A DNA stretch of 64,000 nucleotides, taken from contig JAGGNK010011003.1 of NCBI GenBank assembly GCA_017590115.1, forward strand, positions 648,091 to 712,090, read 5' to 3'. This document shows positions 50,685-62,100 of this stretch, one piece after another (position 1 is the first letter of the stretch; each line of letters opens with the position of its first letter). A program made the position numbers and the translations under genes. This stretch comes from Montifringilla adamsi (Eukaryota > Chordata > Aves > Passeriformes > Passeridae). Under the pieces are notes generated by a model. The model saw only the letters and a list, made by a program, of their open reading frames with translations. It was not told where the DNA came from and searched no databases.

Positions 50685-50880
50685 GGCATTAATCCCAGGA
50701 AAATGGGATATTAACAGGCCGAGCAGACAATTAAGAGCCAATAATTAACATTCCTCTTCCCTCACAAACATCTCATTAGGCGCCGCTTCCCTCCCTCATT
50801 TCCATAAGTGGGAGGGAACGATTCCGCAGCTGGATCAGGAATTATTCCTTAGGCAGGGCTGCTGGACCAAACCCGCTCCT
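50685..50880. promoter_or_regulatory. candidate conserved noncoding element
   Basis: Unique sequence with atattaacaggccgagcaga, caattaagagccaataatta, acatctcattaggcg and catttccataagtggga. Several TAAT/ATTA cores and no tandem structure. Enhancer role inferred. Confidence 0.4.
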
Positions 50881-51204
50881 AAATTTTTAGGGATCAGGAG
50901 AAAATGTATGGAATGAGCAGGGGGACGTCCAGCCCATGCTCTGGGTCCATTTTTCTCCAATTAGTGGGATGCAGAACCTGCCGGATCCCATGGATGTGTC
51001 CCGAGCCTCTTTGTGATGGGAATCAATGGTTTGGATCAATCCTTTGGATCAATCCATGGATTGAAAGCGGCCCCTTCAGCCTCCCAGCCCCTTTCAAATG
51101 AAGATGAAGTGAGGGAACCACTTCAAGCCAGGCCCCGGGGGCTGTTTCCTGTCACATTCCATGGGCAAACCTTGTGGGAATTATGGAAGGATGGAATTTT
51201 CTGG

Positions 51205-51362
51205 ATGAATTCAGCTGGGACAAGCTGAGGCTGCTCCATCCCTGGAAGTGTCCAAGGCCTGGTTGGGCTTGGAGCAACCTGGGATAGGGGAAGGTGTCCC
51301 TGTCCATGGCAGAGACTGGGATGGGATTTAAGATCCTTCCAATCCAACCCATTCTATGATTC
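51205..51362 (+). mobile_element. CR1 LINE 3' end
   Basis: ctgctccatccctggaagtg, ttggagcaacctgggatagg, ggaaggtgtccctgtccatg, ttccaatccaacccattcta and the terminal tatgattcc are preserved, so the 3' end is intact. Confidence 0.9.
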
Positions 51363-52595
51363 CCTATTTTTATAAAATACGGATAAAACCAACCCCTGAA
51401 TCCAGTTTCCAAGGATTTTAACACCTAAATCCCATTGAGAGGGAATTTTTAACCACTGTCCAGCTTCCCTTTTTCCTTAAATCCCAGATTCATCCTAAGC
51501 AAAATATCCCAAAGAAAAGATATCCCCAAATATCCCAGTCCAAAGAAAAAGGATTAATTCCCAATTTGCTCTGTGCCATGATTCCCAATGTCTTTGTGTC
51601 CATGGGAAGCATCTCCAGTACTACCTGAGGGCTTCCCAAGGATTGATACTGATGGATCTTCAGGAAAAATCCATTTTTGGGCTGGTTTTCTCCTCATGAT
51701 GAGCTCTGGAGTCACTTTTATGTCTGGAGGTGTGGGATTGGCTCCGAGATTCCAGCAGCTCCAGAGGCAGCAGAAAAATAAGGAATGAGATCCAAATAGA
51801 TCCTGCTGGGCTAGAAGCATTCCGAACATTCCAGCTCCGTGGGATTTTCGTCCCCATCAGCACAACCTCAGCACAATAAAGGATTTCACATGGAAAGGGA
51901 GACTTTGGGCACTTTGGGAGCGGAAAGGCCACAGGAAATTTGGGATTTGGGAGCCTCCCGGAGGTGCTGTGCCCCATCTCTCTGATTCCAATCTCCATCC
52001 TCTTTCCATCTCCTCCTTCCCACAGTTCCACTTTTCCCTGTCCAGTTTCCTTCCCACAATGACTCAAGTCCAGCTCTCTCCACACCCAGTAAATCCCAGG
52101 AAAACTCCAGTGTTTTCCACCTTTGCCGTGTGCCTCCTGACAAACAAATCTGGGTGGGACTGAGCCGTCGGAATCAGCTCTGTGGCTTGGGCATGGGCTG
52201 GAATAAATCCTCGAACGTCTTCATCCGGCTTTTCCCAAGCTCCTCGGAGCTGTTCCGGCTCATTGGAGCACGGGATGAGGGAGCCCGTTCCTGGCTTGGC
52301 TTTGGCTCGCGGCGTCGATTTCGTGCTTGTTCGACATCTCCGGCACAAATCCACAGGGAATGCGGCGTTCCAGGAAAAAGATGGATGTTTGGAGGGAAAA
52401 CCGTGACGGTTTTGGCTGGAGGGAGACCAGGCCCTGCTACAAACCCCCGGAACGGCTTTGGAATTATAATTTGGCTCTTAAGGGGATCCCTCATCCCAAA
52501 AATCCAGAGATTTCCTGGATGCTCAGAGATTAAATTCCATGGTGGATCTAAGGACTGCATCCCGCCCATCCCAGGAAATAAATCCAGTGGCTACG
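51363..52595. other. IGSF21 intron 1 / 5' flank, no feature recognised
   Basis: Unique-looking sequence; a CpG-containing patch at 52160-52440 is the only contrast. No exon can be supported. Confidence 0.5.
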
Positions 52596-52599
52596 AAAC

Positions 52600-52835
52600 C
52601 AGGGATGCTGGAAAAGTGAGGATTTCAGGATGAACGCAGGAAAAACAGGGCTGGAGAGAAGCAACAGCCACCAGAAAATCAGGGTCAGTTTGATTTGGGA
52701 AGTATGTCCCTGGGATAGATGGAACAAAACCAGGGATGCTGGAAAAGTGAGGATTTGGGGGTGAACACAAGAAAAACAGGAGGGAAGCAACATCCATTGG
52801 AAAGTCAGGATCTGTCAGATTTGGGAAGTATTTCC
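52600..52835 (+). repeat. tandem duplication of about 117 bp
   Basis: Two copies: accagggatgctggaaaagt, gaggattt, gaacacaagaaaaacagg, agaagcaacagccac or gaagcaacatccatt, gatttgggaagtatgtccct. Confidence 0.92.
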
Positions 52836-53034
52836 CTGGGATGGATGGGAATTATTTTCTGTCTGGGACAAAATCCCAACACCTCCAAAATGGAACCCCC
52901 AGGAAGAGAATCTGTCTCCATGAAAACACACAAAGAAGGATCCAAGACCTTCCCAAGACTTGGGAAGCCCCTCCCAACCCCAAAACTCCCTAAATCAACT
53001 CTGTCAAGGCGCAGCTGGCACAGAAAAGATGGAT

Positions 53035-53225
53035 TTTCCCGGCCCACGCCGCTTATCAGCAGGAATGTGGTGGCTGCATTGATATTCCCAGTGATTTATG
53101 GGATTTTATCCCCCTGCCCACACAGCCTGGGAATGCAGAGCTGTAAATCACACATGGAATATTTATCTCTGGATGAGAAGGATGTTTAGGAGCATTTATC
53201 GGAGCACTGGGAAGTTTTATTTATA
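53035..53225. promoter_or_regulatory. enhancer-like block with GATA-type sites
   Basis: cgccgcttatcagcaggaat, tatttatctctggatg and gagcatttatcggagc hold three TTATC (GATA) cores; cattgatattcccagtgatt and gctgtaaatcacacatgg are also AT-balanced. Unique sequence, inferred role. Confidence 0.35.
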
Positions 53226-53384
53226 ACTTTTCCCCCCCTTTCCTCTTCCAACGTTTCCATAAAATCCCTCGGCCTCCTGGCAGTGCTGGAGGGGGGAATA
53301 TTTTATCTCCACATCTTCATCCCACTGATATTCCCATAAAATAAAATGCTGGACACCCCACTGGAGCTCCCACAGCTGCTCGAA

Positions 53385-53605
53385 GTGGCAGTTTGGGATG
53401 GGTCGTTAGGAATTTGGGAAGAGCATGAGATGGGTCATTGGTTTTGGATTTCAGGAAGAACTTGGAAGAGGTTGGGGGTTGGAATTTCAAGAAGAGCTCG
53501 GGCTGGGTTGTTGGGTTGGGATTTTGGGAAAAGCTTGGGATGGGTCAGTGGGTTGGGGTTTTGGGAAGAGCTCCTGGGTTGTTGGATCAGGATTTTGGGA
53601 AGAGC
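53385..53605 (+). repeat. 30-40-bp minisatellite
   Basis: About six units around ggattttgggaagagct(c) and gggatgggtcattgggttgg. Confidence 0.9.
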
Positions 53606-53934
53606 CAGACGTTTGTCATTTCGCTCATCATTCCGCTGTCATTTCTCCTGTTCCATTAACCCCTTTTCCTCATTATCTGAGGATTTTTCCAGACTTTTCA
53701 TTTTGTTTGGATCATTTTGGGTGCTTTCAGAATCCAAAACGATGCCTCATCCCAGGGAAGGTGGGAAGGTGAATCCAGCAGAGCCCAATTCCCTCAAAAA
53801 CCTGGCACCATCCCTAATTTGGAGCGATGGCTCCGCTGGCACCTCGTGGCCTCTTCCCAGATGTTGGAACAGCTGCTGGAACCATAACAGAGCAAAAAAT
53901 TCCACAGGGCCAGGCTGGGTCTGAGACACCTCGT

Positions 53935-54015
53935 TTGATAAATGGAGATCACGGCCCTCATTTGCATATATGCAAGTATGCAAATCAGGGCTGATTCCCA
54001 GCTGCCAATCAACTC
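53935..54015. promoter_or_regulatory. clustered octamer (POU) motifs
   Basis: ATTTGCAT at 53960-53967, ATGCAAG at 53970-53976 and ATGCAAAT at 53978-53985: two perfect, oppositely oriented octamers and a partial one within 26 bp, flanked by unique sequence and ctgccaatcaactcc (CCAAT). POU-factor binding is inferred. Confidence 0.5.
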
Positions 54016-55365
54016 CCCCCAAATTATCTAAAGCAGAATTCTCCCAACTGGTAGTACCCCGATTTTATTGCCATTCCATGGGGTGAATCCAATGGATTTT
54101 GGGCAAATGAGGCCCGGCAGGTGGGAGGTGCTACCTCTCATCCCAAATTTTCCCTTTTCCCTATAAACAAACGCTGTTCCTGCAGGATTTCCTGCTTGCC
54201 CATGGGTTTCCTCCACATCAGCTGGATTTTCCTCAGAGTTTTCCACCCAGAAGTGCTTCCACCTCCAGTCTGGGCGGCTGGGCAGGAATTCCCTCCTGCT
54301 GATAAATCCCAGGAGCGAGTTCCTTCCTCATTTTTCCAGCAGATCCAAATGAAACCTGAGAACTGTTTAAAAAAACCCAATTTTTCCTTATTTTCCCCCA
54401 TTTTTTCCAGCTTCCCCCAGCTGCCCCATGGATCACTCTCCAATCCATTTCCATGGATTTTTGTCTGTCCCCAGCAAATCCCAAACTCACCAGACAGGGT
54501 TTTTTCCTACAATCCCAATTTTGCCAAGGGGGAGCAACCAGCGACCACCAAATACAATGGAGTGCCTCCAGAATGGCTCAACATTCCCTAAAATCCTTCC
54601 AGCAGAGAATGGTGCCTCCTCAACACCTGGATTAACTTGTATTAATGCTCCAAGCCGGAATGTCCAGGTGTCCCAGGGCTAAAAATTCCCCCCATTCTGC
54701 TTTTCCCTGGTTTTTAATCAAGCAGCTCCACGGAAAACACAGCAGGATCTGATCTCCGTGTGCAGATGTGGAATTAATCCCGAATTAAGTATGGCAGGAG
54801 AAGGAGAGGCCGTATCCTAATCCTGCACTGAAAAAGATTGGAAAAGGGATTTTTCCCCCACACCAACAAATTCCCAGCCCTCCTTTTCCAGCGGCTCAGC
54901 TCTGCATCCCGACAAGGAAGAGATTCCTGCCAGCTGGATGCTCCTGGAGTTTCCCAGAAAGCTGCGCCCTCTGAATGCCACCCCTGGGCACCAGGATTAT
55001 GGAAAACCTCACCTGAGATAAAGGATTTTATCCCCAGATGGTGTTGCCGTACAAAATCCATCCCAGGAATGCAATTCCAGAGTAAAAAAAGAGAATTACT
55101 GCACTTGGTGCTCCTTTTTAGAGCCCCAAACTGGAGCTGAGGGATTGGAAAATTGGGGAAAAAATCCCAAACCCCTGGCAGAGCTCAGTTGGTGGCTTGG
55201 GAGGGATTTGCTGACAGCAGCTGAGGATTTTCCCTCTGTTCCAGCTCCATCGGGATGGGGATTATGGCACCAGCAGCCAATTCTGGGAAGCCACGGCTCG
55301 GGGTGTTAATCCCTGCTGGAGTTAATCCCAGTGGGAATAATCAACGGAGCAGGAAGGAGCCAGGA
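54016..55365. other. IGSF21 intron 1 / 5' flank, no feature recognised
   Basis: No gene or array recognised. Ordinary unique-looking sequence with T-rich runs near 54370-54410. Confidence 0.5.
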
Positions 55366-55369
55366 GCTG

Positions 55370-55465
55370 CTCCCTGTCCCTGGAAGTGCTCAAGTCCAGG
55401 TTGGAACAACGACCTATGGAAAATGTCCCTGTCCATCCCAACCTAGAGCATTCCAGGGTTCCAGG
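55370..55465 (+). mobile_element. CR1 remnant
   Basis: gctccctgtccctggaagtg, ctcaagtccaggttggaaca, aatgtccctgtccatcccaa: a degraded CR1 tail. Confidence 0.75.
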
Positions 55466-55509
55466 TCTTTCCATGCCTCAGTTTCTCCACTTGGGAAGGG
55501 GAAAGCAAG

Positions 55510-55805
55510 GTTCTTTCCAGTTCATTCGAGATCCAGGAAAATCCCATCCTGGAGTAACTGCAAGGTGTTATTAGAGATCCCAAAAAATCCCATACTGGAA
55601 TAACAGCAGGGGTTTATTAGAGATCCCCAAAAAATTCTGGAATATTTTATTCCAGATATAAGGGGTTTTTGGAGATCCCAGAAAATCCCATCCCAAAGTA
55701 ACAGCAAGGGGATAAATGGAGATCCCAGAAAATCCTGGAATAACAGCAAGCGAATAATTGGAGAGCCCAAAAAATCCCATCTTGAAAAAACAGCGGGGGG
55801 TTATC
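55510..55805 (+). repeat. 45-60-bp minisatellite
   Basis: Six units: gagatcccaaaaaatcccat, cctggaataacagcaag(g), ggtttatta or ggataaatg. Confidence 0.92.
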
Positions 55806-56499
55806 AGAGGTTCTCCTGCCCCCAAAAATAACCCCAGGAAGGAATTTTCCCACCACAAACTCCCCAGTCCTCCCCAAAACTCCTCTTTTTCCAGCTTTAT
55901 CGGGAGACCCACAGGCTTCGGATGGGAAAAATGGAAAATCATTAATTCCATTCAGGAAAGTCAGTGGGTTTCAGTTTGGAAGCCCCCATTGGGTTTCCCA
56001 CCAGTTCCAAAAAGGTTTTCCCAAGCCCCGGTGGCCCTGGAGCAGGGGTGACCCTGACCCGGATGATGAATTTCCTGATTTATTTCTCCACTTGCAGGAA
56101 ATCCAATTATCCCAGATTTTTGATCGGTGACAAACGAGGAGCCATCGATCCCCCCTCCCTCCCAGCTGTCGGCTCCGGGCGATCTCTGCTCCTTCCATCG
56201 ATTCCTGCCCGGAGGAACTGGGAAGGGATCATTGTTACTGATATTTTGGGATTTTTCCTCCTGGACTCCTTCTCCAGAGGCACAACCTCAGGCACAGGAA
56301 GAGCAAAAATAAAACCAGTCCATGCAGGAATCCCAGGAGCTCCAAAATCCACTTTGTTTTTGGAATTCTGGGTGTGATGCGCGGCTTTTTCCCAAAAAAA
56401 ATGACCTGGGGCGTGCCTGGGGCACCTGGATCAGCCCCAAAGTGTCCCAGCTCAGCTGGAAAATCCTTGGTATTCCTGAAAGAATGTTCTGGAGGTTTT

Positions 56500-56612
56500 T
56501 AGGGAGGGGAAAAGGGGAAAAGGGGAAAAGGGGAAAAGGGGAAAAGGGGAAAAGGGGAAGGGAAGGGAAGGGAAGGGAAGGGAAGGGAAGGGAAGGGAAG
56601 GGAAGGGGAGTT
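56500..56612 (+). repeat. (GGGGAAAA)n and (GGGAA)n microsatellite
   Basis: About 110 bp of pure purine on the plus strand: seven GGGGAAAA units then about ten GGGAA units. Mirror symmetry favours triplex DNA. Confidence 0.95.
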
Positions 56613-57054
56613 GGATTTTTGGGACAGACTCCTCCAGACCCTCCATGGAAACAGCCACAATTCCCACCAGGATTCCCAGCTCTGGAATTTGTCCCTGGCC
56701 TGGAGATGCTTCTTCCAGACACAGGGGCAAAGGGCAGCTGCATCCCAAACTCTCCCTCATTCTTTGGGAAAGCCGTGATCCCATCCCTCTGGAACACCAT
56801 TATCCCATCCCCCAGGATCTCCCTGGCCCAACCTCATCCAGCTCCATCTTTCCTGTTCTCTCCAGCCCATTCCCTGGACAAAGAAGGATTGTGATCACTG
56901 CTCCCTCTCCTCTGGATTCACACTCTGTGATTGATAATCCCTCTGCTCTCCCGGTAATTCTGCATCCCTAATGGGATTAACGGATAGCTCCCTCTTCCAG
57001 CCCCAATTCCAGGCGCTGATTCCCGACACTTCCTCCTTCCATGGAGAGGATGTG

Positions 57055-57185
57055 TGGGGCTCTTCCCTTAATCCCAATCCATCTCCTTGGGGCTCTTCCC
57101 TGAATCCCAATCCATCTTCTTGGGGCTGTTCCTTTAATTCCAATCCATCTCCATGGGCTGTTCCCTTAATCCCGATCCATCCCAG
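57055..57185 (+). repeat. 36-bp minisatellite
   Basis: Four units: ggggctcttcccttaatccc followed by aatccatctccttg. Confidence 0.93.
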
Positions 57186-57879
57186 CTCCACTGGGAAATC
57201 ACTGCTAATTTACATGTTTCCCTCTCCCAGCCCTTCCAGAGCTGTCCCATTATCCATGTTTGGCTTTTCCCGCTGATTCCAAAGGCTGATGGAAAAAAAT
57301 CCCGGCCCTGATTCCTCCTTTAGCTCTGCTCATGGAATCTTGGCTTTTTTTTGGGGATCTTTTCCCTCAAATCTAACATTCTGGGGGTTCTCCCACCCCT
57401 GAGATGGAGCAAAGCTGGAAAATCAGGAGGAGATTTTTCCATGGCTCCACATGGTGTCCATGACTCTGCTTTCCCAAATCCATCCCTATTCCCACATCTA
57501 TCCCTATTCCTGCTGCAAAACTCCCATCCCAAAGCCTGCCAGGACACAGAGAATCCTCAGACAAACCAACATTCCCATTTTCCATCCCAAATTTCCCTCC
57601 TCTTCCTGAAGACCCTAGCCTGGCCTACCAGCCAAGCTAAGGAGTGGGATTGGGAATAACAGTGGCAGCCAGACCTTGGAAAAGAGGGACAAACGCCCGG
57701 CAGAGCCTCAGACCCTCTGGATGTGCCGGGAGGCCGAGGCTCCACATTAATAAAACATAACCAAGCGTGGGATCATCCAATATTCCTTTAATTCAGTGCT
57801 CCCGGGAGGGCGGGAAGAGAGGCTGGGAATGCGGGAGGTTTTCCTGCTCAGCGGGGCGGAGAGGAGTGCCTGGGATGTT

Positions 57880-58262
57880 AAACAGCTGGAAAAGCTCTCC
57901 ATTCCCATTTTCCAGGCTGGAAGTGCCTTCCATTCCCTTTCTCCAGGCAGGAAGTTCTCTCTCTTCCCAATCCCATTCCCATTTTCCAAGCTGAAAGACC
58001 TCTCCATTCCCATTTCCAACCCACTCTCCAGGCTGGAAATGCTCCCCATTCCCATTCACCATTCTCTAGGCCGGAAGTGCTCTCCATTTCCATTTCCATT
58101 CTTCAGGCTGGAAGTGCTTCCCTTTCTCATTCCCATTCCCTTTTTCCAAGCTGGAAGTACTCTCCATTCCCATTCCCAACTCATTTTCTAGGCTGGAAGT
58201 GCTCCCCATTCCCACTCCCACTCCCATTCCCATTCCCATTCCCATTCCCATTCCCATTTCCT
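57880..58262 (+). repeat. ggctggaagtgctctccatt minisatellite with (cattcc)n tail
   Basis: About nine units of 35-50 bp, each with ccaggctggaagtgct and ctccattcccattcc, ending in about ten copies of the hexamer cattcc (58205-58258). Confidence 0.93.
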
Positions 58263-58884
58263 CCCTCCCCCCAAGATAAAATCATTCCAATCCAATCCTT
58301 TCAGCCTAAAAACTCCAGGATTTTTTTCACACTTTTTTTTTTTTCTCCTGGTGGGAAACATGGAGCAGATCCGGAGTGTGATCCATGCAAACCAAGAGCA
58401 GAGGGAGCATCCTGACCATCCCATTGCCCAAACCCTCTCTCTCCCACCACAGAATCTCCCAGATTTTCCTGCCCTAAATAAAAACAACCCCGCTAATTCC
58501 AAGGAAAGGGAAGGTTTAATCTGGGAAGTGCTTCCCTGAGCTCCTCTCGCCTCCCAATCCCCACACTAATTACGGCAGAAATTCGGGAGGAATCCAAACA
58601 ATCTCCACTCCTCACAAAGTGCTTCCCTACGGAAAAAAAGCTGGAATAACTCAGGGAGGCGCAAACAGAACTTCAAAAGGGTCACCAGGAGCTGGCGTTC
58701 ATGGAAAACATCTCATTATCCAATTCCAAAGGGAAGGGCTCCAAGTGGAGCCAGAGTGCTGGAGGCTTTTCCATGCAGGATGGGCTCTCTGGGACTCTTG
58801 TTCCTCGTGGGAATTGAATCCTTTGGATCTTTTCTGGAACGGGATCTGCCCGTGCTTCTCCAGCAGCAGATCCAGCCTCGTATC

Positions 58885-59085
58885 CCACATGGAAAATCCC
58901 ATTCCCCAGTGGATCCAGCGTTTCCATCCCCCATGGGAAATCCCACTCCCCAATGGATCTAGCCTGTCATCCTGCATGGAAGATCCCACACAGTGGATCT
59001 ATTTTTATCCATCCATCCATCCATCCATCCATCCATCCATCCATCCATCCATCCATCCCCCATGGAAAATCCCACTCCCCAGCAG
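58885..59085 (+). repeat. 50-bp minisatellite interrupted by an (ATCC)n microsatellite
   Basis: Units with catggaaaatcccactcccc and agtggatct or aatggatct flank a perfect ATCC run of about 50 bp at 59007-59057. Confidence 0.93.
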
Positions 59086-59271
59086 TTCCCTGGGAATATT
59101 TCAGGTTCATTGGCCTTTCCCAGCCCCCCCAAACCCTCCCACCCCTCTCCAAGTCATGGGGTCCTCCCGCAATCCAGCATTCCTTGCTTCATTTTTAGGA
59201 GGAAGGCCAGGAAAGGAGCCAAATTCCACCCCCGGTTCTCAGGATGCTCCCGGAGCTGCAGAGGGTGGAAT

Positions 59272-59350
59272 GGCAGAGCCCGTGCTCCCACGTGGATCCC
59301 GTGCTCCCACGTGGATCCCGTGTTCCCATGTGGATCCTGTGTTCCCACAC
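59272..59350 (+). repeat. 18-bp repeat cgtgctcccacgtggatc
   Basis: Four units, the last two with tgttcccatgtggatc variants. Confidence 0.9.
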
Positions 59351-61410
59351 TTTGAGCCGCTCCATCCGCAGGGAACGGGGGCGGCCAGGCCTAAAAAAAG
59401 GAGGAAGATTCTCCATGGAGCAGCAGGAGAATCCCAAATCCTGGTCCAGGAATCCAGGCTTGGAATCTTCTGAAGCCTTGGAGATGGAGTTTTGGAATGA
59501 TCTCTCCAGAGAGGCAAAGCTGGGCTGGGAATTTCCATCCCATCAAAATCCCTTCCCAGGCAATTCCTACCCAGTCCATGGGTTCTTTCCAAAGGAAAGA
59601 CTCAGCCATGGAGAACTCAGGATGAGGAAGGGGAACATCTCCACAAGAGGCTCACAGGGAGCCCATCCGCATCCCCCTTATCCCAAAATCAGGCCAATCC
59701 CAAGGATTTTGCTGGAATTTGCTGAGCTGGATTCTCTGTGCCCCTCTCCTGCTGTCCCAGTCCCGCCAGGAAGAGCCAGAGATTCCCAAACCCATGCCAG
59801 GACATCCCATGGTGACAATCACTGCCCAAAAATGTCCCTTCCGTCACTTGCCTCCTTTCCAGGTCCCAGCTCCAGGAGCAATTCCCACCCTGGGACCAGC
59901 CTGGCACGAGCAGCCTCCAAAGCAATGTTCTACCCATAAATCCAGGCTTATCCATGGAATTCATCCCAAGAAAAAAACATTTCCATGGACAGGAGACCAC
60001 GAGGAAGCAGATCCCTCCTCACCCTTCCTCCCACCCATCCCTCTGATCCCAAACTCCCCTCATGAAGCCTCTCCCTGGATCCAGCCCTTCCCTGGAGCTG
60101 CAGATCCTTGGAAAGGGAAGGAAAAGGTGGAGAAGCAGGAGGTGCATCCCAAAGGAAGATTCGCAGCTCCCACTTTCCCTGTCCTGGCTGGATCAGAAGC
60201 AGCTTCAGGATTTATCCCTGAGCACAAGGAGATGGAGAGGGGCTTTTAATCCCCTCTGCCCGAAGAATATTGACCAAGGAATTATAGGAATGGGAAATTA
60301 TTCCAGAGTTTTGGGCAGGAGACAAACAAAATCCCTGCCTCCTCTGCTCCAGGCGGGATCTTCCAGGTGAGGAAGCGCTCCCAGCACCAGAGGAGCCAAA
60401 ATGTGTGGCCTGGAGGCTGGGAAGGGCCCGGTGGAGCCACATTCCCACCTCCATTCTCTCCACCGGGAATTGTGGGGTTTCCTGGCGTTCCCCCAACCTC
60501 TTTGGAGTTGAATCCCAGCTGAGAGTGGGAATGAAGCACCTTCCCTGATCCGAAGGCTTTGGAGAGCCCCCAGCCCCTAATTTGATAAAACCAACAATTC
60601 CAAAGAGGGAACAACAGCCACGGGTTGTTATCCCTGCCTTTGGAATCCGCCCGCCCTTGGCGTTCCCGTCGGATCCGGGCCCCAACGTGCTGAAAACAAG
60701 CCCGTGATTGATGGGTTATTTTGGGAAAAAAAGAGGGGAAAAGTGGGAAGCAGAGAATGGAATGGGAGCGCCAGCCACGAGCTCGGAACGAGCCCGGCAG
60801 CGCCGCACAAGCAAACAAAAGGGCACAGAGAGCAGCTGGATCGGGAAGGATTCCAGCCCCAGCCGTCAGCTGCATCCCTCCCGCCGGGATTCGCCAGCCG
60901 GGAATTCGCTTGGCTGGAGCTGCCTCCCAAAATTAAGGATCTGGGGGTCCTTCCCTCGTTTTGCCTCTCTGTGGGGTCTGAGCACAGAGCTGGACATGGT
61001 GTGGCTGAAGTCAAGGATTTGTCTTGGAAAATTGGGGAAAATCCCAAAAAATCCCATCACTGGGAGTTGCAAGGGGGTGATGCTGCTTCATCCCCCCCAC
61101 ACCTGTTCCAGTAGGAATTTGTGCCCATTCCCAGCCATCCAGGGCGAGCTCCCAGCTCCATTCCCAGCTCCCTGCAGAGCTTTTCTCTCGGCAAGTGCTG
61201 CCGGAGCCTCGGGAAGATCCTGGGATCTGCTCAGCTGGATTCCCACTAAAACCCCACTCATCCTGAGAGCTTTTCCTCGGCAGATCCCAGAGCACAAGGT
61301 GAGAGCTGGTCAAGCACTCCAAAGCCAAGGAATTCCTGGCAGGAAAGAGCATTTTTGTGGGAAAAAACCACCACAGGAAACATCTCCATAGGAAGGGGCG
61401 GCTGGTGGGA
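59351..61410. other. IGSF21 intron 1 / 5' flank, no gene recognised
   Basis: Unique-looking sequence. A CpG-richer patch lies at 60640-60910; a minus-strand frame starting near 60875 has a hydrophobic N-terminus but no conserved continuation or clear donor. Not called. Confidence 0.5.
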
Positions 61411-61414
61411 TCAT

Positions 61415-62100
61415 CTGGATGCTCCAGGACCACCCATGGATTTGGGATGCAAGGTCCAGGCAAGGCCTGGAAGTGTTTGGAGGAGCCTCCAGGCTTCCAG
61501 ACCTGGAAAAGTCCTGGTGTGGCCCATGAGAATCTCCTGAAGTTTAACAAGAACAGGAGCAGGACAATCCCAGGATGGATCCAGGCTGGGATGAGCACGT
61601 GGAGCAGCCCTGAGAGAAGGACCTGCAGCAGGGCATGGAAACCTCCAAAGTCTAGGGCTGATCCCAGAGCAGGAAAATGGGGAATTCTGTCCTCTGGAGC
61701 AAGTCCAGAGGAGGCTCCAGGATGATCCGAGAAAAGGCTGGGAGAGTTGGGAATGTTCAGCCGGGAGAGGAGAAGCTTTGGGTTGATCCAGTTTTGGCCT
61801 TCCAGGACCTGAAGGAGCTGACAGAAAAGATGGAAAAGGTCTCTTCAGAAGGACCTGGAGTGACAGAACACAGGGAATGGCTCTGCAATTCCAGAGGGGA
61901 AACTGAAATGAGTTATTGGGAAGGAATTCCAGGCTGTGCGGAAGCTAAGGCCCTGGCACAGCTTTCTCAGAGAGCTGTGTCTGTCCCTGGATTCCTGGGA
62001 ATGTCCAAGGCCAGGCTGGAGAGGACTTGGAGCCACCTGGGACAGTGGGATCTGTCCCTGGCCATGGAATTCCCATCCAAAGCATCCTGGGATTCCAAGG
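61415..62100 (+). mobile_element. CR1 LINE 3' fragment, longest copy
   Basis: About 680 bp colinear with the CR1 3' region: ctgaagtttaacaagaacag, atcccaggatggatccaggc, agcagccctgagagaaggac, ggagcaagtccagaggaggc, aggccctggcacagctttct, gtccctggattcctgggaat, and a terminal catcctgggattccaagg. It is 5'-truncated with no intact ORF. Confidence 0.9.

Noticed and set aside
60282..60875. Minus-strand frame with hydrophobic start (LCALLFACAALPG), considered as IGSF21 exon 1
   Set aside because: No phase-1 donor at the expected place and no similarity to the known signal peptide.
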